Assembly: GCA_030065025.1 (NCBI GenBank)
Contig: JASJDY010000003.1
Span: 1 to 39,487, forward strand
From: Planctomycetota bacterium
GTDB taxonomy: Bacteria; Planctomycetota; PLA2; JAEUHO01
Reading direction: 5' to 3'
DNA: 39,487 bases
Part shown: in pieces, positions 7,394-15,319 of the stretch
Layout: every line of letters starts with the position of its first letter
How positions within the stretch are numbered: position 1 is the stretch's first letter
Notes under the pieces: model-generated
Database searches by the model: none
What the model was told of the DNA's origin: nothing
The model's input: only the letters and a program-made list of their open reading frames with translations
Position numbers and translations under genes: made by a program

Positions 7394-8734
7394 ATGGACA
7401 CGCCGATGTCTTCCACGATCGCCGACCACGCGGACGGCACGCCGATGGAAAAGGCACCGCCGATCGAGGTCAACGAGTTCGAGAACCTCTACGAGATGGC
7501 CGTCGCGCAGTTCGAGCGCGCCGCCGATCTCACGGAGCTCAAGCCCTCGCTGCGGGCCATCCTCAGCGAGCCGAAGAACGAGCTGATCGTCAACTTCCCG
7601 GTCCGCATGGACACGGGCGAGACGATCATGGCGCGCGGCTACCGCATCCAGCACAACAACATCCTCGGCTGCTACAAGGGCGGCCTGCGCTTCTCGCCGC
7701 ACGTGCACCTCGACGAGGTGAAGGCACTCGCAGCGTGGATGACCTGGAAGTGCGCGCTCGCCGACCTGCCGTTCGGCGGCGCGAAGGGCGGCCTGCAGAT
7801 CGATCCGGCACAGCTCAGCCCGGTGGAGCTGGAGCGCGTCACGCGCCGCTTCACGCACGCGCTCGGCAGCAACATCGGCCCCGACTACGACATCCCCGCA
7901 CCGGACATGGGCACGAACGCCCAGACGATGGTGTGGATGATGGACACGTACATGAACACGATCGCGTACGCGTCCAAGAACGTGTCGCGTCACGTGGTCA
8001 CGGGCAAGACGGTCGCCTCCGGCGGATCCGTCGGCCGCGACGAGGCCACCGGCCGCGGCACGATCTACAACGTCGCGTCGTGGGCGACGGAGAACGACGT
8101 CGATCTCAGCGGCTGCAAGTTCGCCGTCCAGGGCTACGGCAACGTGGGCAGCTTCGCGGCGCGCATCCTGCAGGACGAGTACGGGGCGACGCTCGTCGCG
8201 GCCCAGGACCACACGGGCTCGATCACGAACCCGCAGGGCATCGAAGCGAACGACCTCGCCGATCACGTGAGCGCGAACGGCGGCGTCGGCGGCTACGGCA
8301 AGGCCGAGGCGGAAGATCCGGACGAGTTCTGGAAGACGGACTGCGACATCATGATCCCGGCGGCCCTCGAGTGGCAGCTGACGTCGACGAACGCGCCGCA
8401 GCTCAAGTGCCGCCTCGTGGCGGAGGGCGCCAACGGGCCGACGACGATGGCCGCGGACCGCATCCTCCAAGAGAACGGGATCGACATCATCCCGGACATC
8501 CTCGCGAACGCCGGCGGCGTGATCGTCTCGTTCTTCGAGTGGACGCAGAACCGGCGCGGTGAGACGTGGTACCTCGACGAGGTGCGCCACAAGCTCAAGC
8601 GTCGCATCGCGGACGCGTATGACCGCGTGCAGCGGACGCGTCGTCACTACGGCTGCACGACGCGCGAGGCGACGAGCATCGCCGCGCTGGACCGCGTCGC
8701 GCAGGCCTACGACGAGCGCGGCATCTTCCCCTAA
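7394..8734 (+). CDS. gdhA: Glu/Leu/Phe/Val dehydrogenase (glutamate dehydrogenase)
   Basis: 446 residues. It catalyses reversible oxidative deamination of glutamate to 2-oxoglutarate and ammonia with NAD(P). The substrate motif GCYKGGLRF (~92-100), catalytic-Lys motif PFGGAKGGL (~126-134, K131), the family segment DIPAPDMGT (~166-174), and the dinucleotide fold VQGYGNVGS (~245-253) are all present. The C-terminus shows the usual N-A-G-G-V segment (ILANAGGVIVSFFEW). ATG 7394 follows a GAGGG eight bases upstream; a second ATG at 7406 is possible. The stop overlaps the Nudix start (TAATG), indicating coupled translation. The divergent FHA gene suggests, but does not show, regulation like that by GarA/OdhI. 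Confidence 0.93.
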   Translation: MDTPMSSTIADHADGTPMEKAPPIEVNEFENLYEMAVAQFERAADLTELKPSLRAILSEPKNELIVNFPVRMDTGETIMARGYRIQHNNILGCYKGGLRFSPHVHLDEVKALAAWMTWKCALADLPFGGAKGGLQIDPAQLSPVELERVTRRFTHALGSNIGPDYDIPAPDMGTNAQTMVWMMDTYMNTIAYASKNVSRHVVTGKTVASGGSVGRDEATGRGTIYNVASWATENDVDLSGCKFAVQGYGNVGSFAARILQDEYGATLVAAQDHTGSITNPQGIEANDLADHVSANGGVGGYGKAEAEDPDEFWKTDCDIMIPAALEWQLTSTNAPQLKCRLVAEGANGPTTMAADRILQENGIDIIPDILANAGGVIVSFFEWTQNRRGETWYLDEVRHKLKRRIADAYDRVQRTRRHYGCTTREATSIAALDRVAQAYDERGIFP

Positions 8735-9243
8735 TGGTGGAACCTGTGCCCGCCGTCGGCGGCATCGACGATGCGCTGGACGGCGTCGTGGGCGCAGGCA
8801 CGCGCGAAGACCCGCGACAGATCGTGGAGCTGTGGCTGGCCGTCCCTACGGACGAGGGCTGGCGGCTGCTGATGTGCCTGCGGATCCCTAGGCTCGGCGG
8901 CTTCTGGCAGGGCGTCTCAGGTCGCGTGGAGCAGGCCGACGCGACCCTGCGCGCGGCAGCACTGAGGGAGCTGGACGAGGAGCTGCGCGTCACCGAGGTC
9001 GACGAACTCATCGACATGCAGCGTTGCTACGACTTCAAGTCGATGAACTTCGACGTCTGGTACCGCAAGCGCTGCATGGGCGTGCTGCTGCCGCGCGGCA
9101 CGACGGCGGAGAGCGTGACGCTCTCGGAGGAGCACGAGGCCGTGCGTCTCATGACGTTCGAGGAGGCGCGCAGGTGCGCGCGGTTCCCGGAGTACGTGTG
9201 GGAGCTGGATGCCTTCGAGCGGTTGCTTGTGGAGCGCCCGTAA
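8734..9243 (+). CDS. Nudix hydrolase
   Basis: 169 residues. The Nudix box lies at about 63-85 (G-RVEQAD...ALRELDEELRV): the REL-x-EE core is intact, but the first conserved Glu is Asp and there is one extra residue before the REL segment relative to G-x5-E-x7-RE. The general look, with 'W.GVSG.VE' before the box, resembles dihydroneopterin triphosphate pyrophosphatase (NudB)-type enzymes; the substrate cannot be assigned. Translationally coupled to gdhA through a one-base overlap (stop TAA shares its last A with the ATG). Confidence 0.85.
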   Translation: MVEPVPAVGGIDDALDGVVGAGTREDPRQIVELWLAVPTDEGWRLLMCLRIPRLGGFWQGVSGRVEQADATLRAAALRELDEELRVTEVDELIDMQRCYDFKSMNFDVWYRKRCMGVLLPRGTTAESVTLSEEHEAVRLMTFEEARRCARFPEYVWELDAFERLLVERP

Positions 9244-9285
9244 CCGTCGCCGTAACCGACCCGGTCATCGTCCGTGAGGACGGGC

Positions 9286-9313
9286 CTTGATCGTGCACGT
9301 TCACGTTCACGTC
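9286..9313. repeat. 28 bp direct repeat, copy 1 (contains CACGTT hexamers)
   Basis: Identical at all 28 positions to 9879-9906 in the same orientation. The 5' part (CTTGATCGTG) is unique sequence; the 3' part is the tandem hexamer CACGTT. Copies flank the DUF2007-like gene, 593 bp apart. Just upstream at 9241-9260 is another short hexamer run of CCGTAA type. Confidence 0.85.
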
Positions 9314-9339
9314 TGCCCCCGGTGCTGTACGGTGGCCCC

Positions 9340-9759
9340 ATGGTCGAACCCTGGGTCACGGTCATGCAGACGGACGCGACTGCCGTACCCCAGGTGCTCG
9401 ACGAACTCCGACAGGCCGGCATCAGCGCGCGCGTCGAGGTCAACAACCCCCACATCCGCCAGATGGTGCCCGACCGTCGCTTCCGCTCGCCGGACTCGAT
9501 CCAGGTACGCGCGAGCGACGTGGATCAGGCGCGCGAGGTGCTGGCCGAGCACATGCAGGAGGGTGAGGCCCGCATCTCCAAGCACATGCGCGACCTACCT
9601 GGAGAGATCGCCATCGGCGTCTGCTTGGTCTGCGTTGTGGCGTTCCTGGTGAGCCTCGACACGGGCGGATGGCCGTCGGCGTGGCCCTGGGCGTTCGGCT
9701 TCGGAATCGCCGCGCCTCTGGCCTGGGACCGCATGCGCAAGCGAAGGAAGAAGGCCTAG
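9340..9759 (+). CDS. DUF2007-like protein with two membrane segments
   Basis: 139 residues. Residues ~5-74 resemble the small alpha/beta 'putative signal transducing' DUF2007 fold: hydrophobic strand VTVMQT, helix, strand, then V-R-A-S-DVDQAREVL, similar to the typical ending of that domain. Two hydrophobic segments follow (about 89-106 and 114-129), then a basic tail RMRKRRKKA facing the cytoplasm. ATG 9340 is preferred over the upstream frame because homology begins directly; the Shine-Dalgarno is weak (GGTGG). Role unknown. It is bracketed by the two copies of a perfect 28 bp repeat. Confidence 0.7.
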   Translation: MVEPWVTVMQTDATAVPQVLDELRQAGISARVEVNNPHIRQMVPDRRFRSPDSIQVRASDVDQAREVLAEHMQEGEARISKHMRDLPGEIAIGVCLVCVVAFLVSLDTGGWPSAWPWAFGFGIAAPLAWDRMRKRRKKA

Positions 9760-9800
9760 GCGCCTCACAGTCGCGCTGCTCGCCCGAGCACCCCAGGTTG

Positions 9801-9856
9801 CTGTAGGGGCATCCCGACGTCGGCCCGGAGGGCCGGCGGAGTGGTTGCCCGACCCG
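9801..9856 (+). repeat. GTAGGGGC structured intergenic element, copy 1
   Basis: It starts CTGTAGGGGC, contains the inner hairpin GGCCC-GGA-GGGCC at 9822-9834, and continues into GCCCGACCCG, the counterpart of GCCCGCCCG in other copies. A hexamer array (CACGTT) follows at 9886-9906. It lies between the convergent ends of the DUF2007-like gene and the phosphodiesterase gene. This is the most diverged copy: the outer stem is partial. Confidence 0.6.
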
Positions 9857-9878
9857 TTCATGCTCCCTGGGACCGCAT

Positions 9879-9906
9879 CTTGATCGTGCACGTTCACGTT
9901 CACGTC
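9879..9906. repeat. 28 bp direct repeat, copy 2 (contains CACGTT hexamers)
   Basis: Exact copy of 9286-9313. It lies between the convergent ends of two genes, so it is unlikely to be a promoter for either of them. Confidence 0.85.
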
Positions 9907-9929
9907 GCGCGTCGTGGGCGGGATGACCG

Positions 9930-11318
9930 TTACAGTCCCATCTGCGCCAGCGCGTGCTGCTTGAGGTCGGCCAGGGTGTCGATCGCGTCGGCCGCCGACG
10001 CCAGCGACGACGCCATCACGGGCCCCTCCTGCGGGTCAATCGGCAAGAGGCCATGGCTGCCGCGCACCAGCGTCGGATCCAGCGGCACCACGTCCATCAG
10101 CGCGCGGAACCCCAGCTTCTTGCCGAGCACCTTGCGCGCCACGCGGAGCTTGGGCGCCAGCAGCTTGGGATCGAAGAGCAGCTCGCACGGGTCGTACCCG
10201 GGCTTGCGGTGGATGTCGACCGTCCGCGCGAAGTCGGGGGCCTGCTTGTCGTCGAGCCAGTAGGGATAGGCGAACCACGCGTCGGGCATCGCCTGCAGCA
10301 CGAGATCCCCGGCGCGCGGATGCTCCAGCCCGATGGCCACCTTCGCCCGCTCGTCCAGCACACGCGCCACACCGGCCCGCGACTCCAACAGATTCGCGAC
10401 GCGCTCCACCTGGTCCTTCTCGCGCACGTACACGTGCGCGACCTGGTGATCGCAGACGGCGAACGCATGACTGCGGAACGTGTCGAGGACCTCGCCGAAC
10501 GGTCCGGCGCGCACACGGAGGAAGCCGGCCTCCCGCAGGATGCGATTCGGGTACTCGATCCGGCTGACCGGCAGCAGCCCGTACTCGGAGAACGCGACGA
10601 CCTCCGTGCCCGTCTCGTCGGCGGCCTTCAGCACCTCACCCGCCGCGGCGTCCACCTCGCGCACGAGGCGATGCGTCTCCGGCGTGTCGGGGCCGAAGCG
10701 CTGGAGGTCGTAGTCCAGGTGCGGCAGGTAGACGAGGGTCAGGCTCGGGCGCTTGCTGCGCAGGACGTGCGCGGCGGCCTTGGCGATCCACTCGCTGGAC
10801 GGCAGCCCGGCCATGGGACCCCAGAAGGTGTGGAACGGGAACGGCCCCAGCGCAGCCTCGAGCTCCTCGCAGAGCTCGGGCGGATCGCCGTGGATGCCGA
10901 ACACCTTCGAGCCGTCCGCGCCGTACCAGGGCTTGGGCGTGACGCTCCAGTCCACAGGCGCACCCTGGTTGAACCACCAGAAGAGCTTCGCGCAGGTGAA
11001 CGGAACACCGCGCGCCTCGGCCCGCCGCCGCGCCTCCGCATAGACGGTCTCCCCCTGGATCAGTGCGTTGCTCTGGAGCCAGAAGCGGACCTCGCCGGTG
11101 TCGCGGTGGAACCAGCCGTTGGCGACGATGCCGTGGCCGGACGGCGCGAGACCCGTGAGCGCGGTCGCCTGCGCCGAGCAGGTGACGGCCGGCACGATGC
11201 CGCCGAGCGGCTTGCTGCTCCCCCGTAGCCCCAGGCGGCTGAGGTTCGGCGCGTGCTCCAGCAGCCGTGGTGTCAGACCGACGACGTTGAGCCACAGCAA
11301 GGGACGGAGGGCTGCCAC
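9930..11318 (-). CDS. Alkaline-phosphatase-superfamily type I phosphodiesterase / nucleotide pyrophosphatase-like protein
   Basis: 462 residues, no signal peptide, so probably cytoplasmic. The nucleophile segment GIVPAVTCSAQAT (~40-52, Thr46) matches the phosphodiesterase family, followed by ALTGLAPSGHGIVANGW, a family signature for the capping of the active site. Later metal-site segments appear as LPHLDYDLQRFGP and DIHRKPGYDP. The first metal ligand, usually Asp, is Asn in LLWLNVVGLTPRLL, and the usual SDHG is SEYG; both occur in a subfamily of uncharacterised phosphatase-like proteins, so activity is likely on a phosphodiester or nucleotide sugar but the substrate is unknown. Head-to-tail with the secreted hydrolase gene (32 bp apart). 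Confidence 0.8.
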   Translation of the reverse strand: MAALRPLLWLNVVGLTPRLLEHAPNLSRLGLRGSSKPLGGIVPAVTCSAQATALTGLAPSGHGIVANGWFHRDTGEVRFWLQSNALIQGETVYAEARRRAEARGVPFTCAKLFWWFNQGAPVDWSVTPKPWYGADGSKVFGIHGDPPELCEELEAALGPFPFHTFWGPMAGLPSSEWIAKAAAHVLRSKRPSLTLVYLPHLDYDLQRFGPDTPETHRLVREVDAAAGEVLKAADETGTEVVAFSEYGLLPVSRIEYPNRILREAGFLRVRAGPFGEVLDTFRSHAFAVCDHQVAHVYVREKDQVERVANLLESRAGVARVLDERAKVAIGLEHPRAGDLVLQAMPDAWFAYPYWLDDKQAPDFARTVDIHRKPGYDPCELLFDPKLLAPKLRVARKVLGKKLGFRALMDVVPLDPTLVRGSHGLLPIDPQEGPVMASSLASAADAIDTLADLKQHALAQMGL

Positions 11319-11350
11319 GACCTGATGCTACCGACGAACAGGCGTCCGCT

Positions 11351-12745
11351 TCAGGGCAGCTTGCCGTGCTTCTTGTTCAGCTTGTCGAAGGCCTTCATGC
11401 CCAGCTCCTGGGCCTTCTCGAAGTCCTTCATTCGGCCCTGGAACGCCTTCACGTCCTTCTTGGAGAGCTTCAGCGACTTGGGGGACTTCGCCCAGTCCTT
11501 CATGTTCTTCCGGAACTGGTAGTCCGCCGTTTGGTGATAGAGGAACGCCTGCTGCAGCGCCTTGGCGCCCGCGGCGAACGCCTTCTTCGAGTCTCCCGCG
11601 TTCACGGCCTTCCAGTACGCCGTGAAGTGCTTGATGCCACGATCGCGGTCCTTCTTCAGGGCGCGCGCGTTCGCCTCGAACAGTGCGTCGCACGCCGGCA
11701 CGCCATTGAAGGTGCGCAGGAACATGACGAGGTGCGCGACCCAGGCCTCCTTCGCGAAGGCGAGGTCCTTGGGCATCTCCTTCGCGAGCGCGTCCGCGTG
11801 CTGCTGCGCGAGCGCCGCCACGGCGTCCCGCACCTTGGCCGCGCGCGCCTTCAGGGCTTCCGGCGCGGCCTCGTGGTCGGCGATGCGCTGGGCAAGCAGG
11901 TACGTGCCGGCGTAGTCATGGCGCTCGCGGTACTTGTTGTCGGCGAGGAACGTGAAGCACGTCGTCAGGCGCTCGGGATCGTCGGTCGTCATGCCCTCGA
12001 CCCAGGCGAGCTGCTGGGACGTGTGCGGCACCGCCTGGCGGTACATGTTGAAGTTGTGCTCGGAGGGCCAGTGGTTCCACCCCTCGAGGCTGCGCAAGCG
12101 CACGATCGGGTAGGCCTTCTCGAGGTAGCTCTGCCACCCCCCCTCGCTCTGCCCGTAGGGCACGACGGGATCCTGCGTGCCGTGCATGAGCACGATGGCC
12201 TGCCCGTGGCCCTTGCGCGACTGCTTCGTCCATGTCCAGACGCCGCTGGCGTGCGCCACGACGCCGTGCACGTCCTCCGGGTACTCGCCCGCGAAGTAGA
12301 GCGCGAAGAACGAGCCCTGGCTGTGTCCGTAGAGGTAGACGCCGTTGACCTTCACGGTCTGCTTCAGCTCGTCGATCAGGGCGTGGAGACGCTTGGCGTC
12401 CTTCTTCTCGCCCATGAAGTTGAAGCCGCCGCGACCGTTGCTCGTGGTGCCGTCCGGAGAGATCACGAGGTCGTCGGGGCGGAAGGTCTTGTAGCCGTGG
12501 TTCGCGAAGCCCCAGCGGTGGTCGAGGTTGCTGCCGTGCAGGATCACGGTCAGGCCGACGCCCTTGTCCGGGTCGTAGGACTTGGGCATCCGGTGCCGAT
12601 AGATCAGCCCGTCCTTGGCCTTCCAAGCGCACAGCTGCCCCTTGGTTCCGGCCCCGGGCGCCTTCTCGGCGACGTCGCCCTTCTTGGCGGCAGCAGGTCC
12701 GGCCGCGAGCACCGCCAACAGGACCGTCAGCACCCTCATCCGCAT
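11351..12745 (-). CDS. Secreted alpha/beta-hydrolase (esterase/feruloyl-esterase-like)
   Basis: 464 residues. An N-terminal signal peptide (MRMRVLTVLLAVLAAGPAAA, cleavage after ~20) indicates export. The hydrolase fold shows an oxyanion strand VILHGSN (~67-73), the nucleophile elbow YGHSQGS (Ser142), an acid-loop HGTQDPVVPYG (Asp ~190), and a candidate catalytic His in GWNHWPSEHN. Together they form a complete Ser-Asp-His triad, as in PHB-depolymerase/feruloyl-esterase-type polyester or carbohydrate esterases. After ~residue 250 there is a long, Lys/Ala-rich helical C-terminal region of no known family. The start has a strong GGAGAGGAGG Shine-Dalgarno. Likely cotranscribed with the downstream phosphodiesterase gene. 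Confidence 0.82.
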   Translation of the reverse strand: MRMRVLTVLLAVLAAGPAAAKKGDVAEKAPGAGTKGQLCAWKAKDGLIYRHRMPKSYDPDKGVGLTVILHGSNLDHRWGFANHGYKTFRPDDLVISPDGTTSNGRGGFNFMGEKKDAKRLHALIDELKQTVKVNGVYLYGHSQGSFFALYFAGEYPEDVHGVVAHASGVWTWTKQSRKGHGQAIVLMHGTQDPVVPYGQSEGGWQSYLEKAYPIVRLRSLEGWNHWPSEHNFNMYRQAVPHTSQQLAWVEGMTTDDPERLTTCFTFLADNKYRERHDYAGTYLLAQRIADHEAAPEALKARAAKVRDAVAALAQQHADALAKEMPKDLAFAKEAWVAHLVMFLRTFNGVPACDALFEANARALKKDRDRGIKHFTAYWKAVNAGDSKKAFAAGAKALQQAFLYHQTADYQFRKNMKDWAKSPKSLKLSKKDVKAFQGRMKDFEKAQELGMKAFDKLNKKHGKLP

Positions 12746-12866
12746 GGCAACCTCCTCTCCCAGGGTAGCGCCGCTCGCGCGCGAGGTCCGTGTAGGCTGA
12801 ACGTGTCCTGCGTACGGACCGATCCAAGAGTAGGGCCTGTGACCGGGCTCGAAGGAGCAGCCCCCC

Positions 12867-14471
12867 GTGATCGCACACCGAGGTGAACCTGCGCACGACG
12901 GCGGCGGAGAGGCGGATCCCGACGTGGAACAGCGCTACGCGCTCGCCGAGCCGAAGGTTGGCGAGCGCGCGTTCGAGGTCCTGCACGCTGCCCTGCGTAT
13001 GCGCGTGACGGCGTCCGCACGCGTCTCCCGGACCTACTACGACACGTTCGATCGGCGCCTGGCGGCCGCCGGCTCGCTGCTCGTCCACGCCCGCGGCGAT
13101 GGTGAGCCGGTCCTGCGCTGGGAGTCGATCGACGGACGGCTGGAGCGCCGCCTCCCGACGTCCGGCAAGCCCGGTCTCGCCACCGACCTGCCGGCAGGAC
13201 CGTTCCGCGATGCCCTCGAGGCCCGCATCGATGTGCGCCGCGTGCTGCCCCTGACCGAGCTCAAGGGCACGGCGCGCACAGCAAACGTCCTCGACACCCG
13301 CGGCAAGACCACCGTTCGGGTGAGCCTCGAGAACTGGCGGTTGGCGGGCAACGGCACCCAGAAGAAGCTGACGCTCCTGCGCATCGCGCCCGTGAAGGGC
13401 TACGCGCGCGAGGCCATGAAGATCGCTGCGCTGCTACGGGAAGAGCTCGGCCTCACCCCCATGAGCGCCGATGCACATCAAGCCATGCTGGGGCTCGCGA
13501 CGCCGCGCAAGTCCTCGAGTGGCCCGCGTCTGCGCGCCGGCATGCGCAGCGACGAGGCCGCCAAGCGCGTCTACAGCCATCTGCTCGACGTCATCGTCGC
13601 GAACGAAGAGGGGACGCGCGCACGCACCGATCCAGAGTTCCTGCACCAGTACCGCGTCGCCATCCGGCGAACGCGCGCCGGACTCGCGCGCCTCAAGGGC
13701 ATCTTCCCGGTCCGCACGGTGGAACGCTTCAAGCGCGAGTTCCGTTGGCTGGGCAGCGTGACGAGCCCCATGCGCGATCTCGACGTCCACCTGCTGGAGC
13801 TGCCCGCGTACACCGAGGCACTTCCGGCAGAAGCCCATCAGGACCTCGAGCCGCTGCGCGAGCACCTCGAAGCGGAAGCCGACGCCGAGCAGAAACGCAT
13901 CGTCAAGGCGCTGGGCTCCGCGCGCTACCGCAAGCTGATCGCCGACTGGCGCGAGTTCCTCGAGCGACCCCCGGCCCTGCGGACGAGTCTGCCCGACGCA
14001 GCTCGCCCGGTGGAAGAGCTGGCCCGCGCGCGCATCTGGAAGCTGCACAAGCGGATCCTGAAGCGTGGTGCCGCGATCGACGACGACACGCCGGCTGAGG
14101 CGGTCCACGACCTGCGGCTCGACTGCAAGAAGCTGCGCTACCTCATGGAGTTCTTCCGCGAGTTGTTCCCCGCGGAGGCCATGCAGCAGCAGATCAAGGC
14201 GCTGAAGCGCCTGCAGGACGTGCTCGGACGCTTCAACGACTTCGAGGTCCAGCAGGGAGCGCTGCAGGACGCGGCGGAGAGCATGGCCGAGCACGACAGC
14301 GCTCCGCTACCGACGATCGTCGTCATGGGGCGCCTCATCGAGACGTCCCGCCGCCGTCAAGACGAGGCGCGCGCCGAGATCTGCGGACGCATCGCCGCAT
14401 TCGGCGCGCCCGAGAACCGGGCCCGCGCGAAGCAGCTGTTCGCCGCCGGCCCCGAGGTGCGCAACGCATGA
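12867..14471 (+). CDS. CHAD-domain protein with CYTH-like N-terminus (polyphosphate-binding)
   Basis: 534 residues. Residues ~220-510 are a CHAD domain, the conserved histidine alpha-helical fold: first half with HQYRVAIRRTRAGL (~259-272), second half with VHDLRLDCKKLRYLMEFF (~412-429), both giving the strips of His/Arg/Lys that bind polyphosphate in characterised members. The first ~190 residues look like a degenerate CYTH/triphosphatase domain (EQRYAL near the start, TYYDTFDRRLAAAGSLL) without the full ExExK signature, so triphosphatase activity is doubtful. GTG 12867 is preceded by AAGGAG with nine-base spacing. The last four bases overlap the parA start (ATGA), so the two products are made together, which suggests one functional unit. 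Confidence 0.85.
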   Translation: MIAHRGEPAHDGGGEADPDVEQRYALAEPKVGERAFEVLHAALRMRVTASARVSRTYYDTFDRRLAAAGSLLVHARGDGEPVLRWESIDGRLERRLPTSGKPGLATDLPAGPFRDALEARIDVRRVLPLTELKGTARTANVLDTRGKTTVRVSLENWRLAGNGTQKKLTLLRIAPVKGYAREAMKIAALLREELGLTPMSADAHQAMLGLATPRKSSSGPRLRAGMRSDEAAKRVYSHLLDVIVANEEGTRARTDPEFLHQYRVAIRRTRAGLARLKGIFPVRTVERFKREFRWLGSVTSPMRDLDVHLLELPAYTEALPAEAHQDLEPLREHLEAEADAEQKRIVKALGSARYRKLIADWREFLERPPALRTSLPDAARPVEELARARIWKLHKRILKRGAAIDDDTPAEAVHDLRLDCKKLRYLMEFFRELFPAEAMQQQIKALKRLQDVLGRFNDFEVQQGALQDAAESMAEHDSAPLPTIVVMGRLIETSRRRQDEARAEICGRIAAFGAPENRARAKQLFAAGPEVRNA

Positions 14472-15211
14472 AGATCATCGCCTGCTACAACCTGAAGGGC
14501 GGCGTCGGCAAGACGGCCACGACCGTCAACCTCGCCTACGAAGCCGCGCGGCAAGGCGCACGCACGCTGATCTGGGACATGGATCCGCAGGGCGCGGCGT
14601 CGTTCTACTTCCGTGTGAAGCCCAAGGTGAAGGGTGGCTTCGTTCGCCTCATGCGCCGCAAGGCTTCGGCGCTCGACGCGATCCGCGGCACGGACTACGA
14701 AGGGCTCGACCTGCTGCCGGCCGACTTCTCCGCGCGCCACATCGACCTCATCGTGGACCGCACGAAGAAGCCCAAGCGGCGTCTGCGCAAGATGCTCCGC
14801 AGCCTGCGCAAGGAGTACGACGTCGTCTACCTCGACTGCGCGCCCAGCATCGGCGTGGCGTCGGAGGTGCTCTTCCGCATCGCGGATGCCCTCGTCGTTC
14901 CGACCATTCCGACCACGCTGTCGGTCAACACGCTCAAGCGCATCAAGAAGCACCTGAAGGGCATGAACGGCACCGCGCCGTCCGTGCTGCCGTTCTTCAG
15001 CATGGTGGACCGCCGCAAGGCGCTTCACCGCCGCATCTGCGCCGACAAGGACGCGCTCCCGATCGACCCGCTCCGGGCGCGCATCCCCTATTCGAGCGTG
15101 GTCGAGAAGATGGGTACGCACCGCGCTCCCGTGCCGGTCTTCGCGGCCGACAGCAAGCCCGCACGCGCCTATGCCAAGCTGGGGCGCGAGATCGCGGCGC
15201 GCATCGGCTGA
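14468..15211 (+). CDS. ParA/MinD-type ATPase without a ParB partner
   Basis: 247 residues. The deviant Walker A is LKGGVGKTATT (~9-19) with the signature Lys before the glycines; Walker A' is DMDPQGAAS (~37-45) and Walker B is VVYLDCAPSIG (~119-129). Such ATPases dimerise on ATP, bind DNA non-specifically and position chromosomes, plasmids or large cytoplasmic cargoes on the nucleoid. No ParB-like gene or parS-like site is visible within the window, and the gene overlaps the CHAD gene by four bases. I therefore infer a cargo-positioning orphan ParA (like McdA or ParC for carboxysomes and chemoreceptor arrays) rather than a chromosome segregation protein. Very basic residues cluster at about 50-105. 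Confidence 0.9.
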   Translation: MKIIACYNLKGGVGKTATTVNLAYEAARQGARTLIWDMDPQGAASFYFRVKPKVKGGFVRLMRRKASALDAIRGTDYEGLDLLPADFSARHIDLIVDRTKKPKRRLRKMLRSLRKEYDVVYLDCAPSIGVASEVLFRIADALVVPTIPTTLSVNTLKRIKKHLKGMNGTAPSVLPFFSMVDRRKALHRRICADKDALPIDPLRARIPYSSVVEKMGTHRAPVPVFAADSKPARAYAKLGREIAARIG

Positions 15212-15319
15212 CCGCACGCCCAGGTCCATCAAGACTTCGTGAGGACCGCTCGTCACCGGCCGCCGGTGCGCCCGGGGAACTCGTACCCTGGCGCGCCAGG
15301 TCCAAGCCCCGGGCAGAGC

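Noticed and set aside
6947..8647. 566-codon minus-strand frame ending in the FHA domain
   Set aside because: Only its last 95 codons are the FHA protein, set by a GTG with a good ribosome binding site; the rest is antisense to gdhA.
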